A DNA stretch of 64,000 bases from Polyangiaceae bacterium (GTDB lineage Bacteria; Myxococcota_A; Polyangia; Polyangiales; Polyangiaceae). The stretch is from positions 30,022-94,021 of the forward strand of contig JADLAB010000322.1 of the NCBI GenBank assembly GCA_020848455.1. The letters run 5' to 3'. Within the stretch, counting starts at the first letter, position 1, and every line of letters begins with the position of its first letter. The notes below the pieces were generated by a model. It was not told the origin of the DNA and did not search any database. It worked only from the letters and a program-made list of their open reading frames with translations. Position numbers and translations under genes: made by a program. Below are positions 17,155 through 26,890 of this stretch, piece after piece.

Positions 17155-18101
17155 GCCCGCGCGTCGGAGCTCGGCGCGTGCCGGCCGGCGTGAGCCGGCC
17201 CGGGCGCGCCGGGGCGAGTGGGCTCGTGGCCGCCCTGGCGCTCTGCCTCGGCGGCTGCGTGCACCCGCCGCCGAAGTTCCAGTTCCCGACGGCCGAGGAC
17301 GCGCTCGTGCGGATGAAGCAGGGCTTCGCGTGCGCCAACGGGGTGCACGGCATCGGCAAGATCGATCACCGCTCGCCCGATCAAGGGCGCGTCCGCGGCG
17401 AGATCTCGATCTTCGCCCTCAATCCGGCGCGTGTCCGCATCGACGTCATCAACCCCTTCGGGGCGATGCTCTTCACGCTCACCTCCACGAGCCGCGAGTT
17501 CCAGATGCTGGACTTCCAGCAGAAGCAGCTGCTCGAGGGGGCCGCGAGCGCCTGCAACCTGGCGCGCCTCACCAAGGTGCCGGTGCCCGGACACGTGCTC
17601 GTGACCTTGCTGCGTGGCGAGGCCCCGCTGCTCGCGCACCAGCCGGAGGCGGCCACGCTCGCGTGGGACGGCTCCGACGGCTTCTACCGCGTGCGGATCA
17701 AGGGCAACCACGACGCCGAGCAGGAGGTACGGCTCGGCGTCCACGAGGACGACTTCGACAAGCCGTGGCAGGACCAGCGGCTGCGCGTGGTCGGCGTCAC
17801 GACCCAGCAGGAGGGCTACGTCCTCTACGACGCCGAGCTGCGCAACCACGAGGTCGCCCACACCGCCAAGCCCCTCGAGGACGAGATGGGGGTCGACGAG
17901 GACGTGCCGCCGAGCGGCGGTCCGTGCGACATCGAGGTCCCGCGCTCGATCCGCGTCGAGGTGCCGAGCACGGCGGACGACGTGATCTTCCAGTACAAGA
18001 GCCTCGATCTCAACCCGCCGGTGGAGCAGGGCTACTTCTACCAGACCTTGCCCCCCGGCACGGAGCGCGTGCGGGTCGAGTGCGACGACGCGTCGCGCTG
18101 A
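17151..18101 (+). CDS. Putative LolB-like outer-membrane lipoprotein
   Basis: A 316-residue exported lipoprotein (ALALCLGGCVHPP lipobox). The domain from about residue 55 has the order seen in LolA/LolB-superfamily proteins: a beta-rich opening GKIDHRSPDQGRVRGEISIF, a hydrophobic strand NPFGAMLFTLTST, and VPVPGHVLVTLLRGEAPLL. Superfamily members bind acyl chains of lipoproteins or glycolipids at the envelope. Whether this one carries lipoproteins is inference. GTG 17151 forms a GTGA overlap with the stop of the wHTH gene, so the two are probably translated together. It converges on the glycerophosphodiesterase gene. Confidence 0.6.
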   Translation: MSPRVGARRVPAGVSRPGRAGASGLVAALALCLGGCVHPPPKFQFPTAEDALVRMKQGFACANGVHGIGKIDHRSPDQGRVRGEISIFALNPARVRIDVINPFGAMLFTLTSTSREFQMLDFQQKQLLEGAASACNLARLTKVPVPGHVLVTLLRGEAPLLAHQPEAATLAWDGSDGFYRVRIKGNHDAEQEVRLGVHEDDFDKPWQDQRLRVVGVTTQQEGYVLYDAELRNHEVAHTAKPLEDEMGVDEDVPPSGGPCDIEVPRSIRVEVPSTADDVIFQYKSLDLNPPVEQGYFYQTLPPGTERVRVECDDASR

Positions 18102-18135
18102 GCCGCCCGACACCGCCCGCACCGAGCGCGCCGCG

Positions 18136-18978
18136 TCACGGTGTGGCGCGGCGTTCGTGCGCGGTGCTGCCGAGCGCGTCGAGGGTCGCCCGCACCTGCT
18201 CCGGGGCGTCGCAGATGAAGCCGTCGACCCCGAGGTGATGCAGGTCGCGCACCTCGGCTGCCGCGTCGACGGTCCAGACGTGGACGCGCAGGCCGCGGGC
18301 CTGCCAGGCGCGGACCGACGCGGCCGTCACGAGGGTGCGCTCCGGGTGTACCGCCGCGGCTGCGACGGCGGCGAGCGCCGCGCGGGAGACGAGCCGCCGT
18401 GCACTTGGCGGGAGTCGGGCGGCGAGGCTCGGACGCGCGTGCTGCGCCGGCTCGCCGGCGGGCCAGTCGCGGTGCATGAGCAAGGCGACGGGCTGCCGCG
18501 GCAGGAGCAGGCGCAGGCCGAGCAGCATCACGGGGTCGAAGCTCGAGACGAGCAGGGGGTGCGCCGGGTCGTGCCCGCCGAGGGCTCGGGCCGCGGCGAC
18601 GACGAGCGCCCGCCGGTCCGGCACGTCGTGCTTGAGCTCCACGTTGAGCGCCAGGCCGCGGGCGCGACAGTGGTCGAGCACCGCCAAGAGGGTGGGCACG
18701 TGCTCGCCGCCGCCGAGATCGACCGCCCCGAGCTCGCGTCGCGACAGGGCAGCGACGGCGCGCCCGTCGCGGCCGCTCGTGACGCGCTCGAGACCGGGAT
18801 CGTGCGCCACCACGAGCTCGCCGTCGGCGCACGGCCGCGCGTCGACCTCGACGCCGTCCGCGCCCTGTCGCTCCGCCTCCGCGATCGCGGCGAGCGTGTT
18901 CTCGGGCGGGCCGTCAGGGCGGCGCACGCCGCGGTGCCCGAGCACGAGCGGGCGCCCGAGGGCGTGCCACGCGGTCAA
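18136..18978 (-). CDS. Glycerophosphodiester phosphodiesterase
   Basis: A 280-residue TIM-barrel enzyme (GDPD family) that hydrolyses deacylated phospholipids to glycerol 3-phosphate and an alcohol. Key motifs: VLGHRGVRRPDGPPENTLAA with the catalytic His and metal-binding Glu, GVEVDARPCADGELVVAHD with the second His, and LNVELKHD. The C-terminal VHVWTVDAAAEVRDLHHLGV, ending GFICDAPE, is typical. No signal peptide, so cytosolic. TTG 18978 is chosen because it makes a TTGA overlap with the stop of the upstream DHH gene and the domain begins within ten residues. Confidence 0.9.
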   Translation of the reverse strand: MTAWHALGRPLVLGHRGVRRPDGPPENTLAAIAEAERQGADGVEVDARPCADGELVVAHDPGLERVTSGRDGRAVAALSRRELGAVDLGGGEHVPTLLAVLDHCRARGLALNVELKHDVPDRRALVVAAARALGGHDPAHPLLVSSFDPVMLLGLRLLLPRQPVALLMHRDWPAGEPAQHARPSLAARLPPSARRLVSRAALAAVAAAAVHPERTLVTAASVRAWQARGLRVHVWTVDAAAEVRDLHHLGVDGFICDAPEQVRATLDALGSTAHERRATP

Positions 18979-19943
18979 CGATTGAGCTCCGACACGAGCT
19001 CGCTCGCGATGCGCTGCGCGCCCGCCAGGTCGTCGATCGCCACGGACACCGCGCCGACCACGGCATGGCCGCCGCCGCCGTAGCGCCGGCATAGCGCGGC
19101 GATGTCGTGGGCCCGCGCGCGACCGCACCACGGGTTGTAGCCGACCGACACCTTGAAGTGCTGCTTCATGCGCACGAGCGACACGGAGTAGCGCGCGTCG
19201 GGGACCAGCGAGTAGGCGAGGAACTTGCCGCTGGTCTCGAGCACCGCCTCGTTGAGGTCCACGAACACGACCTCGCCGCGCCGCTCGGCGCGCGCCTGCA
19301 TGCGCGCGAGACAGGCGCGGTGCGCCTGGGCGAGCGGAGCCCACAGCGCCTGGACCGCGCCGTCACGCCCGACCTCGGCCGGGGGTCGCTCGAGCAGCAG
19401 CGGCACCAGCATCGAGTAGAGCTCGACGTTGCCGTGCTGCTCGATGACGGCGCCGAGCTGCATCACCGGATCGGTGCGGTCGATCGCCTCGGCGGCGGAC
19501 GCGAAGCGCGCGGTGTCGATCTTGTCGGCCCAGTCGACGAGCTCGGCGAAGGCGTCGAAGCCGACGCCGAAGCGGGCTCGCCCCACGTCGGCGATGAGCT
19601 TGGTGCAGGACCCATAGGCGGGGTCGAAGAAGCAGCGGCGCCCCTCGGCGTGGGCCGTCTCGCGCTCCGCGTCGGAGGCGAAGGCCGTCACGTGGTGGTC
19701 GAAGTACCAGGTGACTCGGTCGCTCGGCGTGTAGCGGAAGTCGACGATGGCGTTCTCGTCGCACGACAGCCACGTCTCGGGCACGGTCTGCATGGTGGGA
19801 CCGTAGCCGCAGGAGCGGTAGCGGAACTGCACCGGGCGCGGGTCGAGGTGCGAGCGCAGGTGCGTGAACGCGACGGCGCTCGCGAGGCCGTCGAAGCAGT
19901 GGCCGTGTGCGGCCACGAGCACCTTGCGCATGCGCATGGGCAC
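18975..19943 (-). CDS. DHH-superfamily phosphoesterase
   Basis: A 322-residue cytosolic phosphoesterase-like protein. It has the metal-binding motif AAHGHCFDGLASAVAF near the N-terminus, WYFDHHVTAFA (the DHH signature) near residue 80, and a C-terminal DHHA1-type YGGGGHAVVGAVS. The family includes oligoribonuclease/pAp phosphatase and exopolyphosphatases; the sequence does not decide between them. The first motif reads HCFDG where NrnA proteins have DGDA, so the substrate may differ. It overlaps the glycerophosphodiesterase gene by 4 bases and is divergent from the Omp85 gene with an 86-base gap. Confidence 0.82.
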   Translation of the reverse strand: MPMRMRKVLVAAHGHCFDGLASAVAFTHLRSHLDPRPVQFRYRSCGYGPTMQTVPETWLSCDENAIVDFRYTPSDRVTWYFDHHVTAFASDAERETAHAEGRRCFFDPAYGSCTKLIADVGRARFGVGFDAFAELVDWADKIDTARFASAAEAIDRTDPVMQLGAVIEQHGNVELYSMLVPLLLERPPAEVGRDGAVQALWAPLAQAHRACLARMQARAERRGEVVFVDLNEAVLETSGKFLAYSLVPDARYSVSLVRMKQHFKVSVGYNPWCGRARAHDIAALCRRYGGGGHAVVGAVSVAIDDLAGAQRIASELVSELNR

Positions 19944-20029
19944 CCGTTATCACGCCGCGCCACGAGCCGGGGGGGCAAAACGTCGCGCGCCCGGTGGCGC
20001 CTGCGTGGTACAGGCCATGAGACGAACTC

Positions 20030-21823
20030 GTGACCTTGCCCCGGCTCACCCTCGCGCTCGCGGCCGCGTGCTCCACGCTCGGCTTCGCACCGGCGGTCGC
20101 CGGCGGTGACGACGGCGTGTCCGGCTACGAGCGGGAGACGCTCGACGCGGTGCTCGGCGAGCGCGGTGCGAGCGTCGATCCGGAGCCCGAGGGCAAGACC
20201 ATCGAGGCGGTCGAGATCGCGGTGCTCGACGTCATCGAGGAGCGCGATCCCTTGCCCGACTTCCTCAACTGGCTGCACACGAACACGCGCGACCACATCG
20301 TCGCGCGCGAGCTCTTGTTCGCGAAGGGCGAGCGCTACACCCAGGTGTCGGTCGACGAGACGAAGCGCAACCTGCGCGAGCGCCGCCAGTTCTCGGTGGT
20401 GCTGCTCGTGCCGGTGCGCGGCACCCGCCCCGACGCGGTGCGCATGCTCGTCGTCGTCAAGGACACGTGGAGCCTGCGACTCAACTCCGATATCCGCCTC
20501 CAGGGCGGCCGCCTCGAGCACCTGTACGTGCAGCCCACCGAGGAGAACCTCGCCGGCACCCACCGGGGCGTGTTCGTGGACTACGAGTGGCTGCCTCTCA
20601 CGTCGCGGGTGGGCGGGCAGCTGCTCGACCCGCACCTGGCCGGTACGCGGCACCTGCTGCGCGCCAACGCCAACGTGGCGCTGAGCCACGAGACGGGCGC
20701 GATCGAGGGGACCGAGGGCTCGTTCACCTTCGGTCTGCCCTCGTACTCGCTGCAGCAGCCATGGGCGTGGGGGCTCAGCCTCGCCTGGGACAAGGAGATC
20801 ACGCGCCGCTACATCGGCGTCGAGGTGGCGCGCTTCGACGCCCGGTCGACGCCGGGCAAGGACGGCATCCCGTGGGTGTACGCCACCGATCGGCTGAGCG
20901 GTCGCGTCGCCGCGACGCGCTCCTTCGGCGACGACTACCGGCACGACATCACCTTCGGCTGGCAGGTGGACCGCGGGCTTCACGACCCGGGCGACCTCTC
21001 GAGCTACGACCCGCGCGCGGTCGAGGAGTTCCTCGCCGACTCGGTACCGGTGAGCGACGTGCGCGTCGGACCGACGCTGGGCTACCGCCTCCACGGCACC
21101 GATTACGCGACGCTGCTCGACGCGGAGACCCTCGCTCTGCAGGAGGACTACGCCCTCGGGCTCGACCTGTTCGCGGGCGTCCACCCCGTGGTGCGGGCCC
21201 TCGGCTCGAGCCGGAACCTCGTGCAGGTCTCGGCCGCTGCGTCGTACACCGCGGCGCCGGCACGGGCGCTCGTGCGCGTGTACGGCGCCGCGTCCGCCGA
21301 CTTCGAGATCGGAGGCTCCGAGGCGGTGGCCTCCGCGGGCCTGCAGGTCGGCCTGCGTCTCACGAGCCCGCCCTTCGGCTTCGGGCGGCTCGTGTACGAC
21401 GGGACCGTGGGCTACCGGCCACGCAACTACCTCAACGACTCCCTCACGGTCGGCGGCGAGAGTCGCCTCCGTGGCTACCGGAGCGGCCAGTTCTCGGGCG
21501 AGAACCTCGTCGCGAGCAACCTCGAGCTGCGCACGCTGCCGGTCCAGCTGTGGACCCTGCAGGTGGCGGGTACGGCCTTTTACGACGTGGGCGACGCGTT
21601 CGACGGGACCGCGCTCCGCCCGAAGCAGGGGGCCGGCCTCGGGCTGCGCGTCCTCATTCCGCAGGCCGGTCGCGCCGTGCTGCGCCTCGACTGGGGCTTC
21701 CCGCTGACGGCCTCGGTCCCGCGGCCGAGTCCCTTCGACGGCCTGGTCGTGACCTTCGGCCAGGCTTTCGGGCTGCCCAAGGCGACGAGCAGCGGGATCG
21801 ACCTCGGCCTGCGCGGGCGCTGA
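20030..21823 (+). CDS. Omp85/BamA-superfamily outer-membrane protein
   Basis: A 597-residue exported barrel protein. Signal peptide (LTLALAAACSTLGFAPAVAG). A single POTRA-like region covers residues of about 60-140 (ELLFAKGERYTQVSVDETKR, RMLVVVKDTWSLRLN). The rest is a barrel whose last third carries the surface-antigen signature GGESRLRGYRSGQFSGENLV, with the RGY/RGF motif of lid-loop proteins. BamA has five POTRA domains; with only one this resembles TamA-like or specialised translocators. GTG 20030 is the start; the ATG at 20017 is in another frame. TACAGG (20009-20014) preceded by TGG may be the -10. Confidence 0.85.
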   Translation: MTLPRLTLALAAACSTLGFAPAVAGGDDGVSGYERETLDAVLGERGASVDPEPEGKTIEAVEIAVLDVIEERDPLPDFLNWLHTNTRDHIVARELLFAKGERYTQVSVDETKRNLRERRQFSVVLLVPVRGTRPDAVRMLVVVKDTWSLRLNSDIRLQGGRLEHLYVQPTEENLAGTHRGVFVDYEWLPLTSRVGGQLLDPHLAGTRHLLRANANVALSHETGAIEGTEGSFTFGLPSYSLQQPWAWGLSLAWDKEITRRYIGVEVARFDARSTPGKDGIPWVYATDRLSGRVAATRSFGDDYRHDITFGWQVDRGLHDPGDLSSYDPRAVEEFLADSVPVSDVRVGPTLGYRLHGTDYATLLDAETLALQEDYALGLDLFAGVHPVVRALGSSRNLVQVSAAASYTAAPARALVRVYGAASADFEIGGSEAVASAGLQVGLRLTSPPFGFGRLVYDGTVGYRPRNYLNDSLTVGGESRLRGYRSGQFSGENLVASNLELRTLPVQLWTLQVAGTAFYDVGDAFDGTALRPKQGAGLGLRVLIPQAGRAVLRLDWGFPLTASVPRPSPFDGLVVTFGQAFGLPKATSSGIDLGLRGR

Positions 21824-21930
21824 GCCGACTTGACGCGCGGCATGGGCGGACCAGGCCGCGGGCGGCCGACAGGCAACCGCGCGTAACGGCCACTTCACGT
21901 CCGGTCGCCGCCTTGTTATGCTCGACCTCG

Positions 21931-22479
21931 GTGAAATCCAACGGCGAATCCGACCAGGGCTCCGAGGACGACCGGCGCGAGCGCACGGACGGCCTGCTGA
22001 CGACGGGGGACATGGCGAGGCTGTCCAACAACACCTTGCGTACCGTCCGGTTCTACGAGGAGGCCGGCATCCTGCGCCCGGAGCGGCGCAGTGCCGGTGG
22101 TCATCGCCTGTTCAGCCAGCGCGAGCTGGCGCGGCTCCAGTTCATCAGCGACATGCGGGCCGCAGGGCTCTCTCTCGAGGAGATCCGCGATCTCCTCGCG
22201 CTGAAGCAGCGTGCCGAGAGTGGGCAGCAGGCCGCGTCGCGGGCCGTCGGGGAGCTCGAGAAGCAGCTCACGTCGCTCGACGAGCGCATCGCGCTGCTCA
22301 CGCGCCTGCGCGACGAGCTCGCCCGCACGCACGAGATCCTGAGCGGCTGCAAGCGCTGCGAGAACCACCGGAACTTCCCCGGGCAGTGCGACGCCTGCGG
22401 CCACATCGCCTCGCAACCGGAGCTGCCGCAGAGCATGCAGGTGCTCTGGTCGGTGCCCCGCGACGGGGGCTCCGAGTAG
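21931..22479 (+). CDS. MerR-family regulator with C-terminal Cys4 motif
   Basis: A 182-residue transcription regulator. From residue 25: GLLTTGDMARLSNNTLRTVR, FYEEAGILRPERRSAGGHRL and ELARLQFISDMRAAGLSLEE. This is a standard MerR winged helix, followed by a dimerisation coiled coil. The tail has CKRCENHRNFPGQCDACG, spacing C-x2-C-x9-C-x2-C, as in a zinc ribbon. MerR proteins usually sense metals with two or three cysteines; here four paired cysteines suggest structural zinc or an Fe-S/redox sensor. GTG 21931 is the only upstream start leaving the helix intact. No obvious target gene is adjacent; it converges on smc. Confidence 0.85.
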   Translation: MKSNGESDQGSEDDRRERTDGLLTTGDMARLSNNTLRTVRFYEEAGILRPERRSAGGHRLFSQRELARLQFISDMRAAGLSLEEIRDLLALKQRAESGQQAASRAVGELEKQLTSLDERIALLTRLRDELARTHEILSGCKRCENHRNFPGQCDACGHIASQPELPQSMQVLWSVPRDGGSE

Positions 22480-22534
22480 CTTCGCGGCGCGACGCTCGCG
22501 CGCCACGCCACCCTGCTCGGCCGCAGCTTCGCTC

Positions 22535-25500
22535 TCAGGCCACGGCGGCGACGCCGTCGTCGGCGGGCCGCTCGAGGCGCTTCTCGCTCCGGGCGGTCGC
22601 CTCGGCGATGCGCACGCCGACGAGCTTGGAGACGCCGGGCTCCTGCATCGTCACGCCGTACAGCACGTCCACGCCCTGCATGGTGCGCTTGCTGTGCGTG
22701 ATGATGATGAACTGGCTGTTGTCGGTCATCTCGCGAATCGACTCGATGTAGCGGCCCACGTTGGCCTCGTCGAGCGGTGCGTCGACCTCGTCGAGGATGC
22801 AGAACGGCGAGGGCTTGAACTGGAAGATGGCGAACAGCAGCGACACGGCCGTGAACGCCTTCTCGCCGCCGCTCATGAGCTCGATGTTGCCGAGCTTCTT
22901 GCCGGGCGGCTGGGCCAGGATCTCGATGCCGGTCTCGAGCAGGTCCTCGGGCTTCGTGAGGCGCAGCTCGGCCTTGCCGCCGCGGAACATGCGCGGGAAC
23001 ACGACCTGGAAGCGCTCGTTGATCCCGTCGAAGGCGTGCCGGAACAGGCGCTTGCACTCGCGGTTCATCTGCGCGATCGCCCGCTCCAGGTTGTCGAGGG
23101 CCGCCGTCAGGTCGGCGTGCTGCTCGCTGTAGAAGCGATGCCGCTCGGCGGCCTCGTCGGCCTCCTTGACCGCGTCGAGGTTGACGGGCCCCATGCGCTC
23201 GATGAGCTCGGCGAGCTCGCGAATGCGGCGCCGCTGGGTGTCGTCGAGCTCGGGCCGCGCGTGGAAGTCTCCGACGTTCGCCGCGAGCTCGAGGCCGCGG
23301 AAGCGCTCGCGCACGCCCTCCTCGAGGTGGTTGCGGCCGAGGCGCAGGCGCTCGAGCTCGAGCTCGTGCGCGCGCAGCTCCTCGTTGGCGGCGTCGAGCT
23401 CGGCGCGGTGCTCGCGCAGCTCGGCCTCGGCGAGGCCGAGCTCGCTCCGGGCTCCGTCGAGCTCGACGCGCGCTTCCTCGAAGGCGCCGTGGGCTCGGCG
23501 CGCCACGAGGCGCGCTTCGACCAGCTCCTCGCGTGCCCCCATGATCGCCGCGGCCACCTCGCCGAGCTCGCGCGCGGCCAGGTCCCGCTCGGCGTCGAGC
23601 GCAGCGATGCGCCCCTCGAGCTCGCGCAGGCTCGCGCCCAGGCGCGTGATGGCGGCGTCGGTGGAGGTGAGTCGCTCGCGCGCTTCGGCGAGTCGCACGC
23701 GTCGCTCGGTGAGCAGGCCCTGCGCGAGGCCGAGCTCGGTGGCGGCGTCGGTCGCGGCCGGCTCGGCCTCCGCGAGCGCCTGTTCGCGCGCCGCGCTCTC
23801 GGTGCGTGCAGCGGCGAGGCTGCCCTCGGCGGCCTCGTGCTCGGCGACGGCCTCGTCGACCTGGCGCGTGAGCTCGGCGAGCTCCCGCACCACGGCAGCC
23901 TGTCGGCGCTCGGTGGCCGCCTGCTCGGCCTCGAGGCGCCGTCGCCCTTGCTCGGCCGTGACGAGCTCGATGTCGGCGGCGTGCAGGCGGCGGCCCGCCT
24001 CCTCGAGCGTCGCGCCGAGGCGCGCCAGGGCCGCCCGCTCGCCCTCGAGCTCGTCCGCGCGCGCGGTGATGGCGGCGGCCTTCTCGTCGATGGCCACGCC
24101 GAGCTCGCGGATCTCGCGGCGCCGCTCCAGCATGCCCTCGGCGCGCGCGTCACCGGCGCCGCCGGTGATGCGCCCGTCGGAGTGGAACACCATGCCGTCG
24201 GGCGTCACGAGGTCGCACGGGGCGCCCTGCTCCCAGTAGGCGCGGGCCTCGGCCACGTCGCCCACGAGGACCGCGTCGCCGAGCAGCGCGCGCGCCACGT
24301 AGCCGTCACCGGGTGCGGTCGTGACGAGGGCGCGCAGGCCGTCGGCCGGCACCGGGGCCACGGGTCGCTCGCGCGCCGTCGCCGCGAGCACGGTGGCGCG
24401 GCCGCGGTTGCCGGCACGCAGCTCCTCGAGCAGTGCGAGCCCGTGCTCGACGTCGCTCACGAGCACGCACTCCACCCGTTCGCCGAGCGCGCCCGCGAGC
24501 GCCGTGCCGAGCTCGGGCGCCGCCTCGAGGCCGTTGGCCGCGAGGCCGAGCACGCTCGCGTCGCCGCGGCGCAGCAGCTCCTTCGGCCCCTTGCCGAGGC
24601 TCTCGGCGCGCCGCTCGAGCTCCTCGAGCGCCCCGCGCCGGTTCTGTAGCTTGTTGAGCTCGTTCTGCGCGGCGGCGAGGGCACGCTCGCCGAGCTCGAG
24701 GTCGCCCTTGCGCGCCGCGAGCTCGGTGCGCGCGGCGTCGCGCTCCGCGACCAGCGCGTCCTTGCGGTCGGACAGGTCGCTCGCCATGAAGCTCGCTTCC
24801 TCGTAGCGGCCCGCGATGCCCGCGAGGTCGGCCGCGAGCTGGGTCTCCTCGCCGGCGAGCCGCTCGCGCCGCGCACCGAGCTCGCTGCGCCGGCGCTCGC
24901 TCGCCGCGAGCTTCGCCTCGTTGCCCGCGATGCGCGCCGCGGTCTGGGCCTGGGCCTTGCGCAGCTCGGCGAGCGTCGCGGCCGCATGGTCCGCCACGTG
25001 GCGGGTCTCGGCCAGGCGGGCCTCGCACTGCTGCATGGCGTCGGCCTGCTGGCCGTGCTCCGCGGCGACGGCGTCGCGCCCGGCCTCGAGCTCGCGCTCC
25101 TCGGCCACGAGCACGGCGAGGCGCTCGCCGAGGTCGTGCTGCTCGGCGCGTGCCGCCTCGAGCCGCGCGGCGAGGTGGCGGGCGCGGTCGCCGGCGCGAT
25201 CGAGGCGCACCTCGACGTCGCGCACCTCGTTGTCGGCGTGGAAGGAGTCGCTCTGGCGCGCCTCGGCGACGCGCTCGACCTCGTGGGCCCGCGCGCGCAG
25301 CACCTCGATCTGGGCCTCGCGCGTGTCGACCGCGATGCGGGTCGCGCGCGCGACCTCCGCGGCGTTGGCGCACGCAGACTCGCCAAAGGCCGTGCGCACC
25401 ACGAAATCGAGCAGCTTGTGCGAGGCGTCCCAGAGCGTGAGATCGTCGAGCTCCTCGCGGTAGCGCAGGTAGCGCTGCGCCTTCTGCGCCTGGCGCCGCA

Positions 25501-26134
25501 GGCTGCCGAGCTGCCGATCGATCTCGACGACGATGTCGTTGACGCGCAGGAGGTTCTGGCGCGTGAGCTCCATCTTCTGCTCGGCCTGCTTGCGGCGCGA
25601 GCGGTACTTCGTGATGCCGGCGGCCTCTTCGATGAGCTGGCGCCGGTCCTCGGGACGCGCCGACACGATGAGGCCGATCTTGCCCTGCTCGACGATGGAG
25701 TACGCCTTGCGCCCCACGCCCGTGCCGAGGAAGAGGTCGGTCATGTCCCGCAGCCGGACGGGCGTCTTGTTGATGAGGTACTCGCTCTCGCCGTCGCGGA
25801 AGATGCGACGCGTGACGGCGATCTCGGAGTAGTCGCGGTACTCGAGCGGGAGGCTCTGCGCGCCCGCGGGGTCGCTGTTGTCGAAGGTGAGCGTGACCTC
25901 GGCGAAACCGTGGGGCGCGCGACTCTCCGAGCCGTTGAAGATGACGTCCGCCATGGCCCGGCCGCGCAGCGCCTTGGCGCTCTGCTCGCCCATGACCCAG
26001 CGGATGGCGTCGACGACGTTGCTCTTGCCGCAGCCGTTCGGCCCCACGACGCCGATGACGTCGTGATCGAAGTGGATGACGGTCCGGTCCACGAAGGACT
26101 TGAAACCGCTGATCTCGAGCTTCTTGATATGCAT
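22535..26134 (-). CDS. smc: Chromosome partition protein SMC
   Basis: A 1199-residue condensin subunit that organises and segregates the chromosome with ScpA and ScpB (not in the window). The N-terminal ATPase half has [16 protein letters not shown] and the Walker A motif [12 protein letters not shown]. Two long coiled coils flank a hinge around residues 500-650 ([17 protein letters not shown]). The C-terminal half has the signature [18 protein letters not shown] and Walker [18 protein letters not shown]. Length and order match bacterial SMC. A 334-base upstream region separates it from the divergent fmdB-like gene. Confidence 0.97.
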   Translation of the reverse strand: MHIKKLEISGFKSFVDRTVIHFDHDVIGVVGPNGCGKSNVVDAIRWVMGEQSAKALRGRAMADVIFNGSESRAPHGFAEVTLTFDNSDPAGAQSLPLEYRDYSEIAVTRRIFRDGESEYLINKTPVRLRDMTDLFLGTGVGRKAYSIVEQGKIGLIVSARPEDRRQLIEEAAGITKYRSRRKQAEQKMELTRQNLLRVNDIVVEIDRQLGSLRRQAQKAQRYLRYREELDDLTLWDASHKLLDFVVRTAFGESACANAAEVARATRIAVDTREAQIEVLRARAHEVERVAEARQSDSFHADNEVRDVEVRLDRAGDRARHLAARLEAARAEQHDLGERLAVLVAEERELEAGRDAVAAEHGQQADAMQQCEARLAETRHVADHAAATLAELRKAQAQTAARIAGNEAKLAASERRRSELGARRERLAGEETQLAADLAGIAGRYEEASFMASDLSDRKDALVAERDAARTELAARKGDLELGERALAAAQNELNKLQNRRGALEELERRAESLGKGPKELLRRGDASVLGLAANGLEAAPELGTALAGALGERVECVLVSDVEHGLALLEELRAGNRGRATVLAATARERPVAPVPADGLRALVTTAPGDGYVARALLGDAVLVGDVAEARAYWEQGAPCDLVTPDGMVFHSDGRITGGAGDARAEGMLERRREIRELGVAIDEKAAAITARADELEGERAALARLGATLEEAGRRLHAADIELVTAEQGRRRLEAEQAATERRQAAVVRELAELTRQVDEAVAEHEAAEGSLAAARTESAAREQALAEAEPAATDAATELGLAQGLLTERRVRLAEARERLTSTDAAITRLGASLRELEGRIAALDAERDLAARELGEVAAAIMGAREELVEARLVARRAHGAFEEARVELDGARSELGLAEAELREHRAELDAANEELRAHELELERLRLGRNHLEEGVRERFRGLELAANVGDFHARPELDDTQRRRIRELAELIERMGPVNLDAVKEADEAAERHRFYSEQHADLTAALDNLERAIAQMNRECKRLFRHAFDGINERFQVVFPRMFRGGKAELRLTKPEDLLETGIEILAQPPGKKLGNIELMSGGEKAFTAVSLLFAIFQFKPSPFCILDEVDAPLDEANVGRYIESIREMTDNSQFIIITHSKRTMQGVDVLYGVTMQEPGVSKLVGVRIAEATARSEKRLERPADDGVAAVA

Positions 26135-26294
26135 CGGTCTGGCTCACCGACAGGACCAGTCGGGACTGGTGCCTGGTGTATTGTCACAGAGTGGCATGTA
26201 CCGTCACGCCATGCACCTTGTCGAGTTATCGGTTTTCGCGGGGTGGTGCAAGCGGTTCGTGGAAAACTCCGGTGACTGCGCGACTTGGGCTCAT

Positions 26295-26313
26295 ACACTG
26301 AGTGTAACGTTAC
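26295..26313. promoter_or_regulatory. Double palindrome, possible operator
   Basis: Two overlapping perfect palindromes: acactgagtgt (26295-26305) and gtaacgttac (26304-26313). They lie in the divergent control region of smc and the FmdB-like gene. Perfect 10-11 base dyads in a lower-GC island suggest a dimeric regulator site; the regulator is unknown. Confidence 0.4.
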
Positions 26314-26419
26314 CGTGGCGAGATCGGGGGTGCACGTGGCGCACCGTCGGGGCGCAAGCGTGGCTCTCACGATCGAGAGCTGCGTCCGAGCGAGACGATG
26401 CCGCGCATGATGACGCGGC

Positions 26420-26447
26420 TTGACAAGCGGCGCCCGGACGTTAGGAG
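26420..26447 (+). promoter_or_regulatory. Promoter-like element for the FmdB gene
   Basis: TTGACA (26420-26425, perfect -35) and TAGGAG (26442-26447) with a 16-base spacer, ending about 20 bases before ATG 26469. The ribosome site gaggaacga lies between. Confidence 0.5.
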
Positions 26448-26468
26448 TACCCTCACGAGAGGAACGAA

Positions 26469-26837
26469 ATGCCGACGTACGAGTACATCTGCACGGCGTG
26501 CCAGCACGCGTGGGAAGCGTTCCAGCCGATGAGCGCCGACCCGCTGCGCGACTGCCCCAAGTGCAACAAGCCCCGGGCGAAGCGACAGATCTCGCTCGGC
26601 GCCGGGTTCATCCTGAAGGGCGGCGGCTGGTACTCGGACCTCTACTCGAGCCCGAGCCCCGGCAAGGGCGGAGGGGAGGGGGCGGGCTCCGGGGGCGGCT
26701 CCACCTCGAGCGCGTCGACGAGCGGGTCGAGCGCGACCACCGGCAGCACCGGCAGCGCGGGCGCGGGCAGCAGCACGACCGACTCGAAGCCGAAGGGCGG
26801 CAAGAAGCGCTCGTCGAGCGCCGCGGCCTCCGGCTGA
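26469..26837 (+). CDS. FmdB-type zinc-ribbon protein
   Basis: A 122-residue protein. Residues 1-45 are the FmdB/CxxC regulatory zinc ribbon: MPTYEYICTACQHAWEAFQP with Cys8 and Cys11, and DCPKCNKP with Cys29 and Cys32. The ribbon ends in the usual GAGFILKGGGWY. The last 65 residues are a Gly/Ser/Thr-rich tail ending in a basic KPKGGKKRSSS stretch, common in this family. The function of these small ribbons is not established. The start is well supported by gaggaacga directly upstream. Confidence 0.9.
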   Translation: MPTYEYICTACQHAWEAFQPMSADPLRDCPKCNKPRAKRQISLGAGFILKGGGWYSDLYSSPSPGKGGGEGAGSGGGSTSSASTSGSSATTGSTGSAGAGSSTTDSKPKGGKKRSSSAAASG

Positions 26838-26890
26838 GCGGCCGCGTCGCTCGGAATTTCATGCCCCGAGCGCGGGACCGACGCTAGGCT

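Larger units (their letters stand above)
26135..26468. other. Divergent regulatory region between smc and the FmdB gene
   Basis: About 330 bases of noticeably lower GC than the surroundings, with no supported gene. It holds the palindromes at 26295-26313 and a promoter-like element at 26420-26447 for the zinc-ribbon gene. Several TACA/CAAT-type hexamers on the minus strand could serve smc, but none has a clear -35. Confidence 0.6.

Noticed and set aside
20017..20019. ATG just upstream of the Omp85 gene as its start
   Set aside because: It is in a different frame from the signal peptide; GTG 20030 opens the right frame.
26076..26423. A plus-strand frame of 115 codons in the smc upstream region
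   Set aside because: It begins inside smc, lacks a ribosome site and domain, and has poor codon bias; it is more likely control sequence.
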